Positions 38,142 to 47,398 of a stretch of DNA of 64,000 nt are shown in pieces. Below the pieces are notes generated by a model. The model was not told where the DNA came from. It saw nothing but the letters and a program-made list of their open reading frames with translations, and searched no databases. Numbering within the stretch: position 1 is the stretch's first letter; every line of letters begins with the position of its first letter. The translations under genes were made by a program, and so were the position numbers. Source of the stretch: Bog-473 sp963728845. GTDB taxonomy: Bacteria; Actinomycetota; Acidimicrobiia; Acidimicrobiales; RAAP-2. The stretch lies in assembly GCA_963728845.1 (NCBI GenBank), contig CAVSLS010000015.1, forward strand, positions 3,464 to 67,463, given 5' to 3'.

Positions 38142-39119
38142 TCATGGAATCAGCGCGATCTTCCCCACCGTGCGCCGGCCCAGCAGGTCCTCGAGCGCCC
38201 TGGCCACATCGTCCAGGGGGTAGACCGTCGGCGGCACCGGGCTCGATCGAGCCCGCCGTCGACCATGGCGAGCAGGTCGGCCAACAGCGCGCGCTGCTCC
38301 TCGGCGTGCTGCATGGCCCAGATGCCCCAGTCGATGCCGATGACGGTGCGGTTGCGCAGGAGCACCTGGTTGAGCGGGAAGGAGGGGATGGGGCCGCTCG
38401 CGAACCCGATGACGAGATAGCGGCCCCGGTCACCCAGGGCGCGCAGCGACGGCTCGGCCAGCGCGCCGCCCACGGGGTCGACGACGAGATCGACGCCGGT
38501 GCCCCCGGCCCAGGCCCGCGCCGCGTCCTTCACTTGCTCGGCCGCCGGGTCGAGCACCGCCTCCGCCCCCGCAGCCAGCGCAGCGGCGCGCTTCTCCTCG
38601 GTCGAGGCCACGCCGAGCACCCGGCACCCGAGGGCCCGGGCCACGCCGATGGCGGCCAGCCCGACGCCGCCGCCGGCGCCGAGGACGAGCACCGACTCGC
38701 CCGGCTGGGCCGCGGCCCGCTCCCGCAGGGCGAAGAGGCAGGTGCTGTAGCTCTGGGTGAAGGTGGCCGCCCGCGGCACGTCGAGCACGTCGGGCAGCGC
38801 CGTCACCGCGGCCGCCGGCGCGGCGACCTTGGTGGCGAAGCCGCCCAGCCCGGCCGAGACCAGCACGCGCTGGCCGGCTTCGAGCCCGCGTCACCGACTC
38901 GCCGACCTGGGACACGCGCCCGGCGGCCTCGGTCCCCGGCACGAAGGGGACGGGCGGCTTGATCTGGTACTGCCCCCCGACGAACAGCGCGTCCACGTAG
39001 TTGACGCCCGCCGCCTCCACGTCGACCACCACGTGGCCCGGTCCCGGCACCGGGTCGGGGCGCTCCTCCACCCGCAGCAGCGACGGCGGACCGAGCTCGT
39101 TGCAGACGACGGCGCGCAC
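38142..39119 (-). CDS. quinone oxidoreductase/zinc-type alcohol dehydrogenase-like (two frameshifts)
   Basis: An MDR-superfamily protein of about 325 residues: GTG at 39119 gives RAVVCNELGPPSLLRVEERP, GVNYVDALFVGGQYQIKPP, PFVPGTEAAGRV. After an indel near 38880-38890 come QRVLVSAGLGGFATKV, the Rossmann loop VLVLGAGGGVGLAAIGVARALGC, and DPVGGALAEPSLRALG. After another near 38245, VYPLDDVARALEDLLGRRTVGKIALIP ends at 38142. The absence of structural-zinc cysteines points to the NADPH:quinone oxidoreductase group. The two breaks flank well-conserved sequence, suggesting base-calling errors. Confidence 0.85.
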
Positions 39120-39143
39120 GGGCCCGCACGCTACCGTCCGTGG

Positions 39144-39626
39144 GTGGACGACATCCGGCCCGTCCGGCCCGACGAGCTGGCGCTCCTCCCGGCCCTGGAG
39201 TCGGCCGCCGACACCGTGTTCGCATCGCTCGGCATCGGCCCGCTGCCGGGCCCCGGCACGGTCGCGGAGTTCGCGGCCGCGCTCGTCGTCCTCGTGGCCG
39301 GGGACCCGCCCGTCGGGCTGTGCCGGATCGACCGCATCGGGGACGGCGCGCACCTCGAGCAGCTCTCGGTCCACCCCGACCACGCCCGCCGCGGCATCGG
39401 GCGGGCCCTGCTGCGGGCGGGCTGCGGCTGGGCGGCCGCCCAGGGCTACCCCGAGCTCACGCTCGCCACCTACCGCGACGTGCCCTGGAACGGGCCCTTC
39501 TACGCGTCGGAGGGCTTCGTGGAGGTGGGCCCGGTCGACGACTGGCTGGTGGCGCACGGCCTGGCCCCCGAGGAGCCGGTCATGGGCCGCTTCGGCACCC
39601 GCGTCCTCATGCGCCGGCCCCTGTGA
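39144..39626 (+). CDS. GNAT family N-acetyltransferase
   Basis: This 160-residue acetyltransferase has the acetyl-CoA-binding motif A in HLEQLSVHPDHARRGIGRALLRAGCGWAAAQG (R-R-x-G-x-G/A), then LTLATYRDVPWNGPFYASEGFVEVG as motif B. GTG at 39144 sits 24 bp from the divergent quinone oxidoreductase start, so the two promoters overlap. Its last 20 bp overlap the 3' end of the convergent tag gene. The substrate is unknown. Confidence 0.9.
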   Translation: MDDIRPVRPDELALLPALESAADTVFASLGIGPLPGPGTVAEFAAALVVLVAGDPPVGLCRIDRIGDGAHLEQLSVHPDHARRGIGRALLRAGCGWAAAQGYPELTLATYRDVPWNGPFYASEGFVEVGPVDDWLVAHGLAPEEPVMGRFGTRVLMRRPL

Positions 39627-40190
39627 GCTCGGCGTAGCGGAAGCAGCTGCACCAGGTGGTCGTTGACCAGCCCGGTCGCCTGCAGGTGGGCGTAGCAGAC
39701 GGTGGGGCCGACGAAGCCGAAGCCGCGCCGGCGCAGGTCGGCGCTCAGCGGCCTCCGAGGTCGCCGTCACGGCGGGGATCTGCGCCGTCCGCCGCCACTT
39801 GTTGACGATGGGCTGCCCGCCCACGAAGCCCCAGACGTAGGCGTCGAACGAGCCGAACTCCTCCTGCACGGCCAGGAAGGCGCGGGCGTTGCGCACGGTG
39901 GCCTCGACCTTGGCCCGGTTGCGGATGATCCCCGGGTCGGCGAGCAGCTTCTCGACCCGGGCCGGCGTGAAGCGCGCCACCTTGGCGGCGTCGAAGCCGG
40001 CGAAGGCCTTGCGGTACCCGCCGCGCCGCTTGAGGATCGTGGCCCAGCTGAGCCCCGCCTGCGCTCCCTCGAGCACCAGGAACTCGAAGTGGGTCGGGTC
40101 GTCGTGCACCGGCACGCCCCACTCGGTGTCGTGGTAGGCGATCATCTCGGGGCTCTGGGCCCACTCGCAGCGTCGGGTCTCGGTGCTCAT
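39607..40190 (-). CDS. tag: DNA-3-methyladenine glycosylase I (two frameshifts)
   Basis: Tag removes 3-methyladenine from alkylated DNA. ATG at 40190 gives RRCEWAQSPEMIAYHDTEWG with the zinc-ligand Cys and His. FEFLVLEGAQAGLSWATILKRR and IIRNRAKVEATVRNARAFL are conserved helix segments. After an indel near 39750 the frame continues LRRRGFGFVGPTVCYAHLQATGLVNDHL, supplying the remaining zinc Cys and His. A further shift near 39640 gives CFRYAELTGAGA and the stop at 39607. The N-terminus is preceded in the same frame by a GNAT domain without an intervening stop. Confidence 0.88.
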
Positions 40191-40739
40191 CGGCACCAAG
40201 GTAGGGCGGGGTCGCGACGCGGTGGCGCGGTAGAGCACGTGGCGCCGCAGCGGGCTGCCCTCGGGCAGGCCGGGGTGGTCGAAGTCGGCGCCGGGGTCGC
40301 GCACCATGCCGATCCGCTCCATGACCGCCTGCGAGCGGGTGTTCAGGGTGGTGGTGAAGGCCACGATCTCCGCCAGCCCGGCGTCGTCGAAGCCGAAGCG
40401 CAGCGACGCCGCGGCGGCCTCGGTGGCGTAGCCGTGGCCCCAGTGGTCGGGGTGCAGCCGCCAGCCCACCTCGACGGCCGGGGCGCAGGGGAGGGCGGCG
40501 CCGACCCGGTGCAGGCCGACCATGCCCACGAACGGCGCGCCGCCGGCCACCTCGACCGCCCACAGACCCCAGCCCTCGCGTGCCATCTCCGCCGAGTAGC
40601 GGTCCACCATGGCGTCGCTCTCGGCCCGGGTGGGCGACGACCCCAGCGACTCGACCACCAGCGGGTGCGCGTTGAGCTCGGCGAAGGGCGCCCGGTCCAC
40701 GTCGGTGAACGGTCGCAGGACGAGGCGGGCGGTCTCGAT
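40191..40739 (-). CDS. GNAT (RimJ/RimL-like) acetyltransferase, start and stop unresolved
   Basis: The typical opening IETARLVLRPFTDVDRAPF begins near 40739 but has no start codon between it and the upstream acyl-CoA ligase stop; the first usable start is GTG at 40700. Core motifs are AVEVGWRLHPDHWGHGYATEAAAASLRFGF (acetyl-CoA loop) and EIVAFTTTLNTRSQAVMERIGM. The frame ends at HVLYRATA, where such proteins normally stop, yet it continues 11 codons straight into the ATG of tag. Either there is a GNAT-Tag fusion, or an indel has hidden the stop; the latter is more likely given the missing start. Confidence 0.7.
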
Positions 40740-40766
40740 CGTCGGCCCGGGTCTCGATCGCCGTCG

Positions 40767-42443
40767 CTAAGCCCCCTGAGCGCCCTTGACGGCCGTCTCG
40801 GCCGCCCAGCGGTAGTCGGCCTTGCCCGAGGGCGAGCGCTGGATGCGCTCCACGAACACGACCTCCTTGGGCAGCTTGTAGCGGGCGATGTGGGCCGAGG
40901 CGTGCTCGACGATGGACGCCTCGTCGGCCGAGGCGCCCTCGGCCAGCTGCACCACGGCGACCACCTCGGAGCCCCAGCGCTCCGACGGGCGGCCGGTCAC
41001 GACGACGTCGGCCACCGCGGGGTGCCCGGCGATGGCCCGCTCCACCTCCTCGACGAAGATCTTCTCGCCACCGGAGTTCACCGTGACCGAGTCGCGGCCG
41101 AGCAGCTCGATCTCGCCGTTGACCAGGTACCGCGCCCGGTCGCCGGGGATGGAGTAGCGGACGCCGTCGATCACCGGGAAGGTGCGCGCCGTCTTGTCCG
41201 GGTCGCCGAGATACCCCAGCGGCACGTTCCCCGTCTGGGCCAGCCACCCGTTGCCCTCGTGCCCGGGCGCCAGCACGTGCGCCAGCGACTCGTCCACCAC
41301 GACGGTGCCGGGTCCGGGCAGGAACGTCCCGACCTCGACGTCGTCGACCGACGTGGCGTGCATCTGCGCCCCCGTCTCCGACGAGCCGGCCGAGTCGGAG
41401 ATGACCAGGTTGGGCAGGCGCTCGAGCGCCATGGCCCGCACGGCCGGCGTGAGCGGCGCGCCGCCGTTGCCCACGGCGAAGAACGACGAGAGGTCGTAGC
41501 TCTTCTTGTCGAGCTGGAGCAGCAGCGGCCGCAGCACGGCGTCGCCGACGATCGTCATGGTGTTGGCCTTCTCCCGCTCGACGGTGGACCACACGTCGTC
41601 GGGATCGACCCGCCGGGGGTCGTCGGGGAAGACGAGCGTCGACCCCTGGGCCATGAGCATGAAGGCCGCCCACTGCGCCGCCCCGTGCATGAGCGGCGGC
41701 AGGACCATCAACTTGAGCGGGAAGCTCTCGGCCAGCCGCTCGGTGATCCCCTCGTAGCTGGTCACGATCTCCCAGGTGCCGACCTTCCGCCCGCCCATGG
41801 CGGCCATGAAGATGTCGTGCTGGCGCCACAGCACGCCCTTGGGCATGCCGGTCGTGCCGCCGGTGTAGAGGATGTAGAGGTCGTCGGGGGACGGCTCGAC
41901 CGGTGCGCCCTCGGGTGAGGACGCGGCCAGCGCCTCCTCGTACCACTCCGCCCCGGGGAGGAGGGGGTGGCCCGATTCGTCGGCGACCTGGAGCAGCACG
42001 TCGGGGGGCTCCTTCAGCGTCGGCAGCACCTCGGCGAAGGTCGGCGCGAGCGACGCGTGCAGGATCAGCGCCCGGGGCCGGGCGTCGTCGAGCAGGTAGC
42101 GCAGCTCCTCGCCGACGTAGCGGTAGTTGACGTTGAAGGGGGCGACGCGGGCCCGGTACGAGCCCAGCATCCCCTCGAGGTACTCGTTGCCGTTGTAGAG
42201 GGCGAGGGCGACGTGGTCCTGCCCCGACTCGTAGCCCTGGAGCTCGGCGCGCTCGCGGCGCAGGCGCAGGCCCCTGCCGTGGAGGTACGCGGCCAGGCGC
42301 CGTGAGCGCTCGGACACCTGGGCGTAGGTGAGGCGCCGGTCGCGCCACACGATGCACTCCCGGTCGGCCAGGGTCTCGACCAGGGTGTCGAAGGCCTTGG
42401 CCAGGTTGAACTGCACGCTCGGTGTCGCGGGGGCCTGGGGCAC
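40767..42443 (-). CDS. acyl-CoA synthetase (FadD-like AMP-forming ligase)
   Basis: This 558-residue ANL-superfamily enzyme activates a carboxylic acid to its CoA thioester via an acyl-AMP. Motifs: DDLYILYTGGTTGMPKGVLW (P-loop A3), VISDSAGSSETGAQMHATS (A5), LGRDSVTVNSGGEKIFVEEVE (A8 hinge), RIQRSPSGKADYRWA (A10 catalytic Lys). The N-terminus VQFNLAKAFDTLVETLADRE resembles actinobacterial FadD19/FadD17-type steroid- or fatty-acid ligases. It faces away from the aldehyde dehydrogenase. The acid substrate cannot be read from sequence. Confidence 0.92.
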   Translation of the reverse strand: MPQAPATPSVQFNLAKAFDTLVETLADRECIVWRDRRLTYAQVSERSRRLAAYLHGRGLRLRRERAELQGYESGQDHVALALYNGNEYLEGMLGSYRARVAPFNVNYRYVGEELRYLLDDARPRALILHASLAPTFAEVLPTLKEPPDVLLQVADESGHPLLPGAEWYEEALAASSPEGAPVEPSPDDLYILYTGGTTGMPKGVLWRQHDIFMAAMGGRKVGTWEIVTSYEGITERLAESFPLKLMVLPPLMHGAAQWAAFMLMAQGSTLVFPDDPRRVDPDDVWSTVEREKANTMTIVGDAVLRPLLLQLDKKSYDLSSFFAVGNGGAPLTPAVRAMALERLPNLVISDSAGSSETGAQMHATSVDDVEVGTFLPGPGTVVVDESLAHVLAPGHEGNGWLAQTGNVPLGYLGDPDKTARTFPVIDGVRYSIPGDRARYLVNGEIELLGRDSVTVNSGGEKIFVEEVERAIAGHPAVADVVVTGRPSERWGSEVVAVVQLAEGASADEASIVEHASAHIARYKLPKEVVFVERIQRSPSGKADYRWAAETAVKGAQGA

Positions 42444-42562
42444 GGTCCCGCACTGTACCGGCGGGCCCGTGCACCGGTCGGCCCGCCGGTCGGGCCCTCC
42501 CGCGGCGCACCGGTCGGCCCGTCGGCTGTGGGGAGAGGGCCGTCATCGGCAAAGATCAGTCC

Positions 42563-43917
42563 GTGGACGTCCGCAACCCCGCCACCGGAGAGGTGATCGC
42601 CAAGGTCGAGGGCCTCGAGCGCGGAGGAGACCGACGCCGCCATCGCCCGGGCGGCGGCAGCCTTCGAGACCTGGCGGGGCGTGGCGCCCGGGGAGCGCGC
42701 CCGCCTGCTCCGGCGCTTCGCCGCCGCGGTGGACGCCCACGTCGACGAGCTGGCTGCGCTGGAGGTGGCCAACGCGGGCCACGTGATCGGGAACGCACGC
42801 TGGGAGGCCGGCAACGTGCGCGACGTGCTCGAGTACTACGCCGCCGCGCCCGAGCGCCACTGCGGCCGGCAGATCCCGGTGCCCGGCGGCGTCGACTTCA
42901 CCTTCCACGAGCCGCTCGGCGTGGTCGGCGTGATCGTTCCGTGGAACTTCCCCATGGCCATCGCCGGCTGGGGCTTCGCGCCCGCCCTGGCGGCCGGCAA
43001 CACGGTCGTCGTCAAGCCGGCCGAGCTGACGCCCCTCGAGCGCGCTGCGCATCGGCGAGCTCGCACTCGAGTCCGGGCTGCCCGAGGGCGTGCTGCAGAT
43101 CCTGCCCGGCAAGGGCAGCGTGGTGGGCGAGCGCTTCGTGGCCCACCCAGCCGTGCGCAAGGTGTGCTTCACCGGCTCGACCGAGGTGGGGCGGCGCGTC
43201 ATGGCGGGCTGCGCCGAGCAGGTCAAGCGGGTCACCCTCGAGCTCGGGGGCAAGAGTGCCAACATCGTCTTCGCCGACGCCGACCTCGAGCTGGCGGCGG
43301 CCCGTGCGCCCTCGGGCGTCTTCGACAACGCCGGCCAGGACTGCTGCGCACGCTCGCGCATCCTCGTCGAGCGCACGGTGTACGAGCGCTTCCTGGCCCT
43401 GCTCGAGCCGGCCGTGCGCGGCGTCGTCGTGGGCGACCCGACACTCGAGACGACCGAGATGGGCCCCTTGATCTCCGAGTCGCACCTGGCCACCGTCGCC
43501 TCGTTCGTGCCCGACGACGCACCGGTCGCCGTGCGCGGAGCCTGTCCCGACGGCCCGGGGAACTGGTTCGCTCCCACCGTGCTCGCCCCGGTCGACCCGA
43601 CGGCGCGGGCGGCGACCGAGGAGATCTTCGGGCCGGTGGTCGTCGTCATCCCCTTCGAGGACGAGGCGGAGGCCGTCCGCCTCGCCAACGACACCCCCTA
43701 CGGGCTCTCGGGCTCGCTGTGGACCCGCGACGTCGGGCGGGCCCTGCGGGTGGCCCGCGCCGTCGAGACGGGGACGCTGTCGGTCAACTCGCACTCGTCG
43801 GTGCGCTACTGGACGCCCTTCGGCGGCGTCAAGCAGTCGGGGATCGGCCGAGAGCTGGGGCCCGACGCCCTCGAGGCGTTCAGCGACGTCAAGAACGTCT
43901 TCATCAGCTCGGACTGA
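42563..43917 (+). CDS. aldehyde dehydrogenase family protein (two frameshifts)
   Basis: An NAD(P)-dependent aldehyde dehydrogenase of about 450 residues. It starts DVRNPATGEVIAKVEGLE; an indel follows near 42625. Then FEPLGVVGVIVPWNFPM-like HEPLGVVGVIVPWNFPMAI and AGNTVVVKPAELTPLE appear; a second indel lies near 43045-43055. LPEGVLQILPGKG, VCFTGSTEVGRRV, catalytic Glu in LELGGKSANIVF and nucleophile Cys in NAGQDCCARSRI follow, then EEIFGPVVVVIPF and PFGGVKQSGIGRE. All catalytic residues are intact, so I treat the breaks as likely sequencing errors. It precedes an SDR gene by 41 bp, probably co-transcribed. Confidence 0.88.
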
Positions 43918-43958
43918 CGGTTCGGAGAGCGGGCATCGGCGCCCGCAGGAGGAGAGAC

Positions 43959-44745
43959 ATGAGCGAGACCGCCCCCTACGCCCGCCGCCTGGTCGACCGC
44001 GTCGCCGTCGTCACCGGTGGCGCCAGCGGCATCGGCCGCGCCATGTGCGAGCGCTTCGCCGCAGAGGGCGCCACAGGTGGCCGTCGTGGACCTCGACGAG
44101 GGAGCCGGCGGTGAGGTGGCGGCAGCGGTCGGCGGAGTGTTCGTGCGGGCCGACGTGACGTCCTCCGACGAGGTGGAGGCCCTGTACGGCGAGGTGGCCG
44201 CCCGCTTCGGTGGGATCGACGTCTGCTGCAACAACGCCGGCATCAGCCCGCCCGACGACGACTCCATCCTCGACACCGGGCTCGAAGCCTGGGACCGCGT
44301 CCAGCGCGTCAACCTCACGTCGGTGTATCTCTGCTGCAAGCACGCGTTGCCGCACCTGCTCGCCCGCGGCAGGGGATCGATCATCAACACCGCGTCGTTC
44401 GTCGCGGTCATGGGTGCGGCGACCAGCCAGATCAGCTACACGGCCTCCAAGGGAGGCGTGCTCGCCATGTCGCGTGAGCTCGGCGTGCAGTTCGCCCGCC
44501 AGGGGGTGCGGGTGAACGCGCTGTGCCCGGGGCCGGTCAACACCCCGTTGCTCGAAGAGCTCTTCGCCAAGGATCCCGAACGCGCCGCCCGCCGACTGGT
44601 GCACATCCCCATGGGCCGCTTCGGCGAGGCGGCCGAGATCGCGGCGGCGGCGGCGTTCCTCGCCTCGGACGACTCGTCTTTCATCACAGCGTCGACCTTC
44701 CTGGTCGACGGCGGTATCGCCGGGGCCTACGTCACGCCGTTGTAG
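43959..44745 (+). CDS. SDR family oxidoreductase (one frameshift)
   Basis: ATG at 43959 follows AGGAGG. Residues VAVVTGGASGIGRAMCERFA form the cofactor loop. After an indel near 44075, VAVVDLDEGAGGEVAAAVGG continues the Rossmann fold, then VCCNNAGISPPDDDS (N-N-A-G), IINTASFVAVMGAATSQISYTASKGGV with catalytic Ser, Tyr and Lys, and RVNALCPGPVNTPLL. About 260 residues in total. The Asp in VVDLDE suggests NAD(H). It follows the aldehyde dehydrogenase in the same direction. Confidence 0.9.
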
Positions 44746-44835
44746 GCGCCCGCTCCGGCGATCGGGACGTGACCGACCGCCTAGTCGTGCCACGGACGGC
44801 GGTCGCGCCGAGGTTCGCCGGACCACAATGGGCCG

Positions 44836-45761
44836 ATGGAGACGGCCGGCCTGGTCGAGGCAGAGGAACCCTTCCCGATGGAGTACGTCTTTCTCCACGG
44901 GCACCGGATCGGCTATCGGCGGGCGGGCCAAGGTCCGGTGCTCCTGCTCCTGCACGGGATCGCCGGAAGCTCCCGCACCTGGATCCCGGTCATGCAGCTG
45001 TTGCAGCACGACTACACGGTGCTGGCGCCCGACTTCTTCGGCCACGGCGAATCAGCCAAACCTCCCGGCGACTACTCGCTCGGCAACCTGGCCGCCAGTG
45101 TGCGCGACCTGCTGCAACTGCTCGAGGTCGAGCGCGCCACCGTCATCGGCCAGTCCTACGGGGGCGGCGTCGCGTTGCAGTTCGCGTATCAGTTTCCCGA
45201 GCTCTGTGAGCGCCTCGTCCTGGTCGACGCCGGTGGACTCGGCCGCGAGGTGAGTTGGATCCTGCGGCTGGCCACGCTGCCCGCCGCCGAGTTCGTCATG
45301 CCGGTGCTCTTCCCCTCCTTCGCCCGCAGCTGGGGCGACGCGCTGACCAGGATCTCCCGAAGCCTCGGATTTCGCAATGCCAGGGCCGAGGAGGTCTGGA
45401 ACGCCTATAGGTCGTTGACCAATCCGGAGAACCGCAAGGCCTTCGTCACCACCATGCGGGGCGTGATCGACCCGGGCGGCCAGACCGTGAGCGCCATGGA
45501 CCGGCTGTACCTGGCCGCCCACATGCCGACGTTGATCGTGTGGGGAGACAAGGACACCATCATCCCGTCGTCCATGCCTACAAGGTCCACGAGGCCATAC
45601 CGAACAGCCGGCTGCGGATCATGGAGGGCGTCGGCCATTTCCCCCACGCCGAAGAACCCGCCCGGTTCGTCGAGATCCTCGAGGAGTTCGTGCACGACAC
45701 CGAACCCAGCCACTTCACGCCGGAGCAGCTGCGTGCACTGCTGCGCCAGGGACCTCGTTGA
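44836..45761 (+). CDS. alpha/beta hydrolase (one frameshift)
   Basis: This is a MhpC/haloperoxidase-like hydrolase of about 308 residues. LLLLHGIAGSSRTW forms the oxyanion hole, FFGHGESAKP follows, nucleophile Ser is in VIGQSYGGGVALQFAYQFPE, and the acid lies in LIVWGDKDTIIPS. After an indel near 45570 comes VHEAIPNSRLRIMEGVGHFPHAEEP, with the catalytic His in GVGHFPH. The triad is complete once the break is repaired. It ends FTPEQLRALLRQGPR at 45761. It may serve the same lipid or ring catabolism as the preceding dehydrogenases. Confidence 0.88.
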
Positions 45762-45794
45762 GGCGGCAGGGATCGGAGCCGGCGACGCCGAAAT

Positions 45795-45836
45795 CGCCGT
45801 CACCACGGGGAAGACCGCCGTCACCATGGGGAAGAA
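45795..45836. repeat. 21-bp tandem duplication
   Basis: Two adjacent units, CGCCGTCACCACGGGGAAGA plus C, and CGCCGTCACCATGGGGAAGA plus A, match at 19 of 21 positions. They lie directly after the hydrolase stop (45761). No function is suggested. Confidence 0.6.
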
Positions 45837-45986
45837 CTGGGGATGGCGGCGGCGGTGCTTGGGGATGACCTGAAGAAAGGTGGGGAGAACGTCTGGATTT
45901 CGCGAATCCCCATTGACCTCGCGTGACACGAAGTGCACCCTGGTCTTCAGTTCGGAGACGAGAGCCCGCCGAACCTCAAGCGAGCA

Positions 45987-46098
45987 CCGAAAGGCGCAAG
46001 CGAGGGAAGCCCGAAGGGGAGCCGCAAGGCGAACCGGAGGGAAGCCGAGAGAACGCTGCAAGGCGGGATCGAGGGCCGGGAGCGAGCCCCGCAAGGGG
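45987..46098 (+). ncRNA. candidate structured RNA: array of tetraloop micro-hairpins
   Basis: In 112 nt the plus strand reads CC-GAAA-GG (45987), GC-GCAA-GC (45994), CCC-GAAG-GGG (46010), GCC-GCAA-GGC (46021), CGCT-GCAA-GGCG (46054) and CCCC-GCAA-GGGG (46087). Most loops are of the GNRA class, which favours stable hairpins and tertiary docking. No coding frame explains the pattern. It does not match a known RNA family that I can recall in detail, so this is a hypothesis only. Confidence 0.25.
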
Positions 46099-46446
46099 GC
46101 GCGACCGGAGCGGGCACGAGGATCCGTTCTGCGATGTTCCGTGGTGCGTCACGGCGGCTTCCCTGGAGTCGCCGTGGCCGGCCTCGGGCGGGGGTTGTCC
46201 GACACGACCCCGGCGCGATGCCAGCGGTGCATCGTTGACGTGGCCCCGAGGAGCACGGGAGGCTTCGGCCGAACGGTTACTCGGGGTTGCGTCGCGTCCG
46301 GGCTCGTGACGTCGGCCGGAGGGGACGAAGGCGTCGTTGCCTCCATCGCGGCGGTCGTCTGGTTTCCGCGGTTTCGCCGAAAACTTTGCCGGACAGACCA
46401 CGCACAGCACACCGGTCGTCGTCCGAGTCGACGATTGAAGACATGA

Positions 46447-46485
46447 ATTCGCAGTGAAATTGCGCAGCTGAAAATGCGCAGCTCA
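46447..46485. repeat. three iterated repeats, possible IS end
   Basis: ATTCGCAGTGAA, ATTGCGCAGCTGAA and AATGCGCAGCTCA follow one another without gaps. The two latter units share TGCGCAGCT. Multiple short direct repeats of this kind occur at the ends of IS21-type elements, where they bind the transposase, but no istA/istB gene is present. If correct, this is a solitary IS end. Confidence 0.35.
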
Positions 46486-46521
46486 GTGAGTTCCGCGGCT
46501 CAGCATGATCCGACCGTCCCG

Positions 46522-47398
46522 CTAACCGGCGTGCAGCGACGGCCAGAGGCCGGCCGGACGCTCGCCGGCGGCGACCTCACGGTTCACCTCGGCCTGGACC
46601 AGCGAGAGGTCGTCGGGATGGGTGACCCCGACGCAGCGGCCCTCCGCGGCCAGGACGGTGAACGAGCTGGTGCCGAGCGACTGGGCGACCACCTCGGGCA
46701 GGAGGACCTCCGATTCCTCCGACGCGTCGACGGCTGCGTCCATGGCCGCCCGGAGCGTCTTGTGAAAGGCGGCGGTGAAGCCCCAGAGGTTCATCGACAC
46801 CCGGGCGTCCGCCGGCAGGATGGCGGGCTCGTTCCCGTCGTCCGCCAGGAAGCCGCCGTCGCCGTTGGCGTGCACCTGGCGCCGCTCGTCCACCCCGAGG
46901 AGCCGCCCGTCGTCGGCCACCCGGCAGATGCCCCGGGTCACCGGCGACGAAGCCGATCACGGCATCGGCCAGCCGGTAGCCCACCAGCGCATTGTCGTCG
47001 CCCCCGGCCCGCAGGTGCTCCGCCAGCAGCGCGCACCCGTCGCGGCCGTAGATGTCGTCGGCGTTGCCCACCCCGTAGGGAGCGCCTCCCACGTAGTCCG
47101 AGGCGCACAGCACCGCGTCGACGGTGCCGAGCGGCGACGGCTGGGTGGCGAAGCGCACGTCGACGGCGTCGGGCCAGGTGTGCTCGACGTGGTACCGGAT
47201 GGCGGGGCCCGTGCTCGGGCCGAGCACCAGGACGATGGTCTCGAACCCGGCGGCCAGCGCGTCCGAGGCCACCAGGTCGATCACCGCCTCACCGTGGGTT
47301 CCCACCGGCGCCAAGGGCTTGCAGCCGCCGTAGCGCCGGGCCCGGCCCGCCGCCAGGATGACCAGCGTGAGTCCTGCTCCGTCCGCCTCCGTGCTCAT
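46522..47398 (-). CDS. nucleotidyltransferase (sugar-phosphate NTP transferase-like; one frameshift)
   Basis: ATG at 47398 opens with LTLVILAAGRARRYGGCKPLAPVG, the signature G-x-G-x-R-x7-P-K-like loop of the GT-A nucleotidyltransferases (here AGRARRYGG-KPL). It continues IDLVASDALAAGFETIVLVLG, VGNADDIYG as metal-binding Asp region, and after an indel near 46945 CRVADDGRLLGVDERRQV and VSMNLWGFTAAFHKTL. About 290 residues. MobA-, GlmU- and thymidylyl-type enzymes share these motifs; MNLWGF is typical of sugar-nucleotide transferases. ATG overlaps the preceding fabH-like stop by 4 bp. Confidence 0.78.

Larger units (their letters stand above)
45762..46521. other. 760-bp stretch without a supportable gene; structured or mobile remnant DNA
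   Basis: Three long overlapping frames exist here, but all show GC-driven, Arg/Ser/Pro-rich composition and no family motif. Instead the DNA contains a 21-bp tandem duplication (45795-45836), a dense series of short hairpins with GNRA-type loops (45987-46098), and three iterated ~13-bp repeats at the right end (46447-46485). Purine-rich blocks around 45975-46100 differ from the coding DNA on both sides. A non-coding RNA gene or an eroded mobile element are the two readings I consider. Confidence 0.4.

Noticed and set aside
45405..46446. Overlapping frames of 140-230 codons on both strands after the hydrolase gene
   Set aside because: No family motif, composition typical of shadow frames, and the sequence is better explained by repeats and short hairpins.
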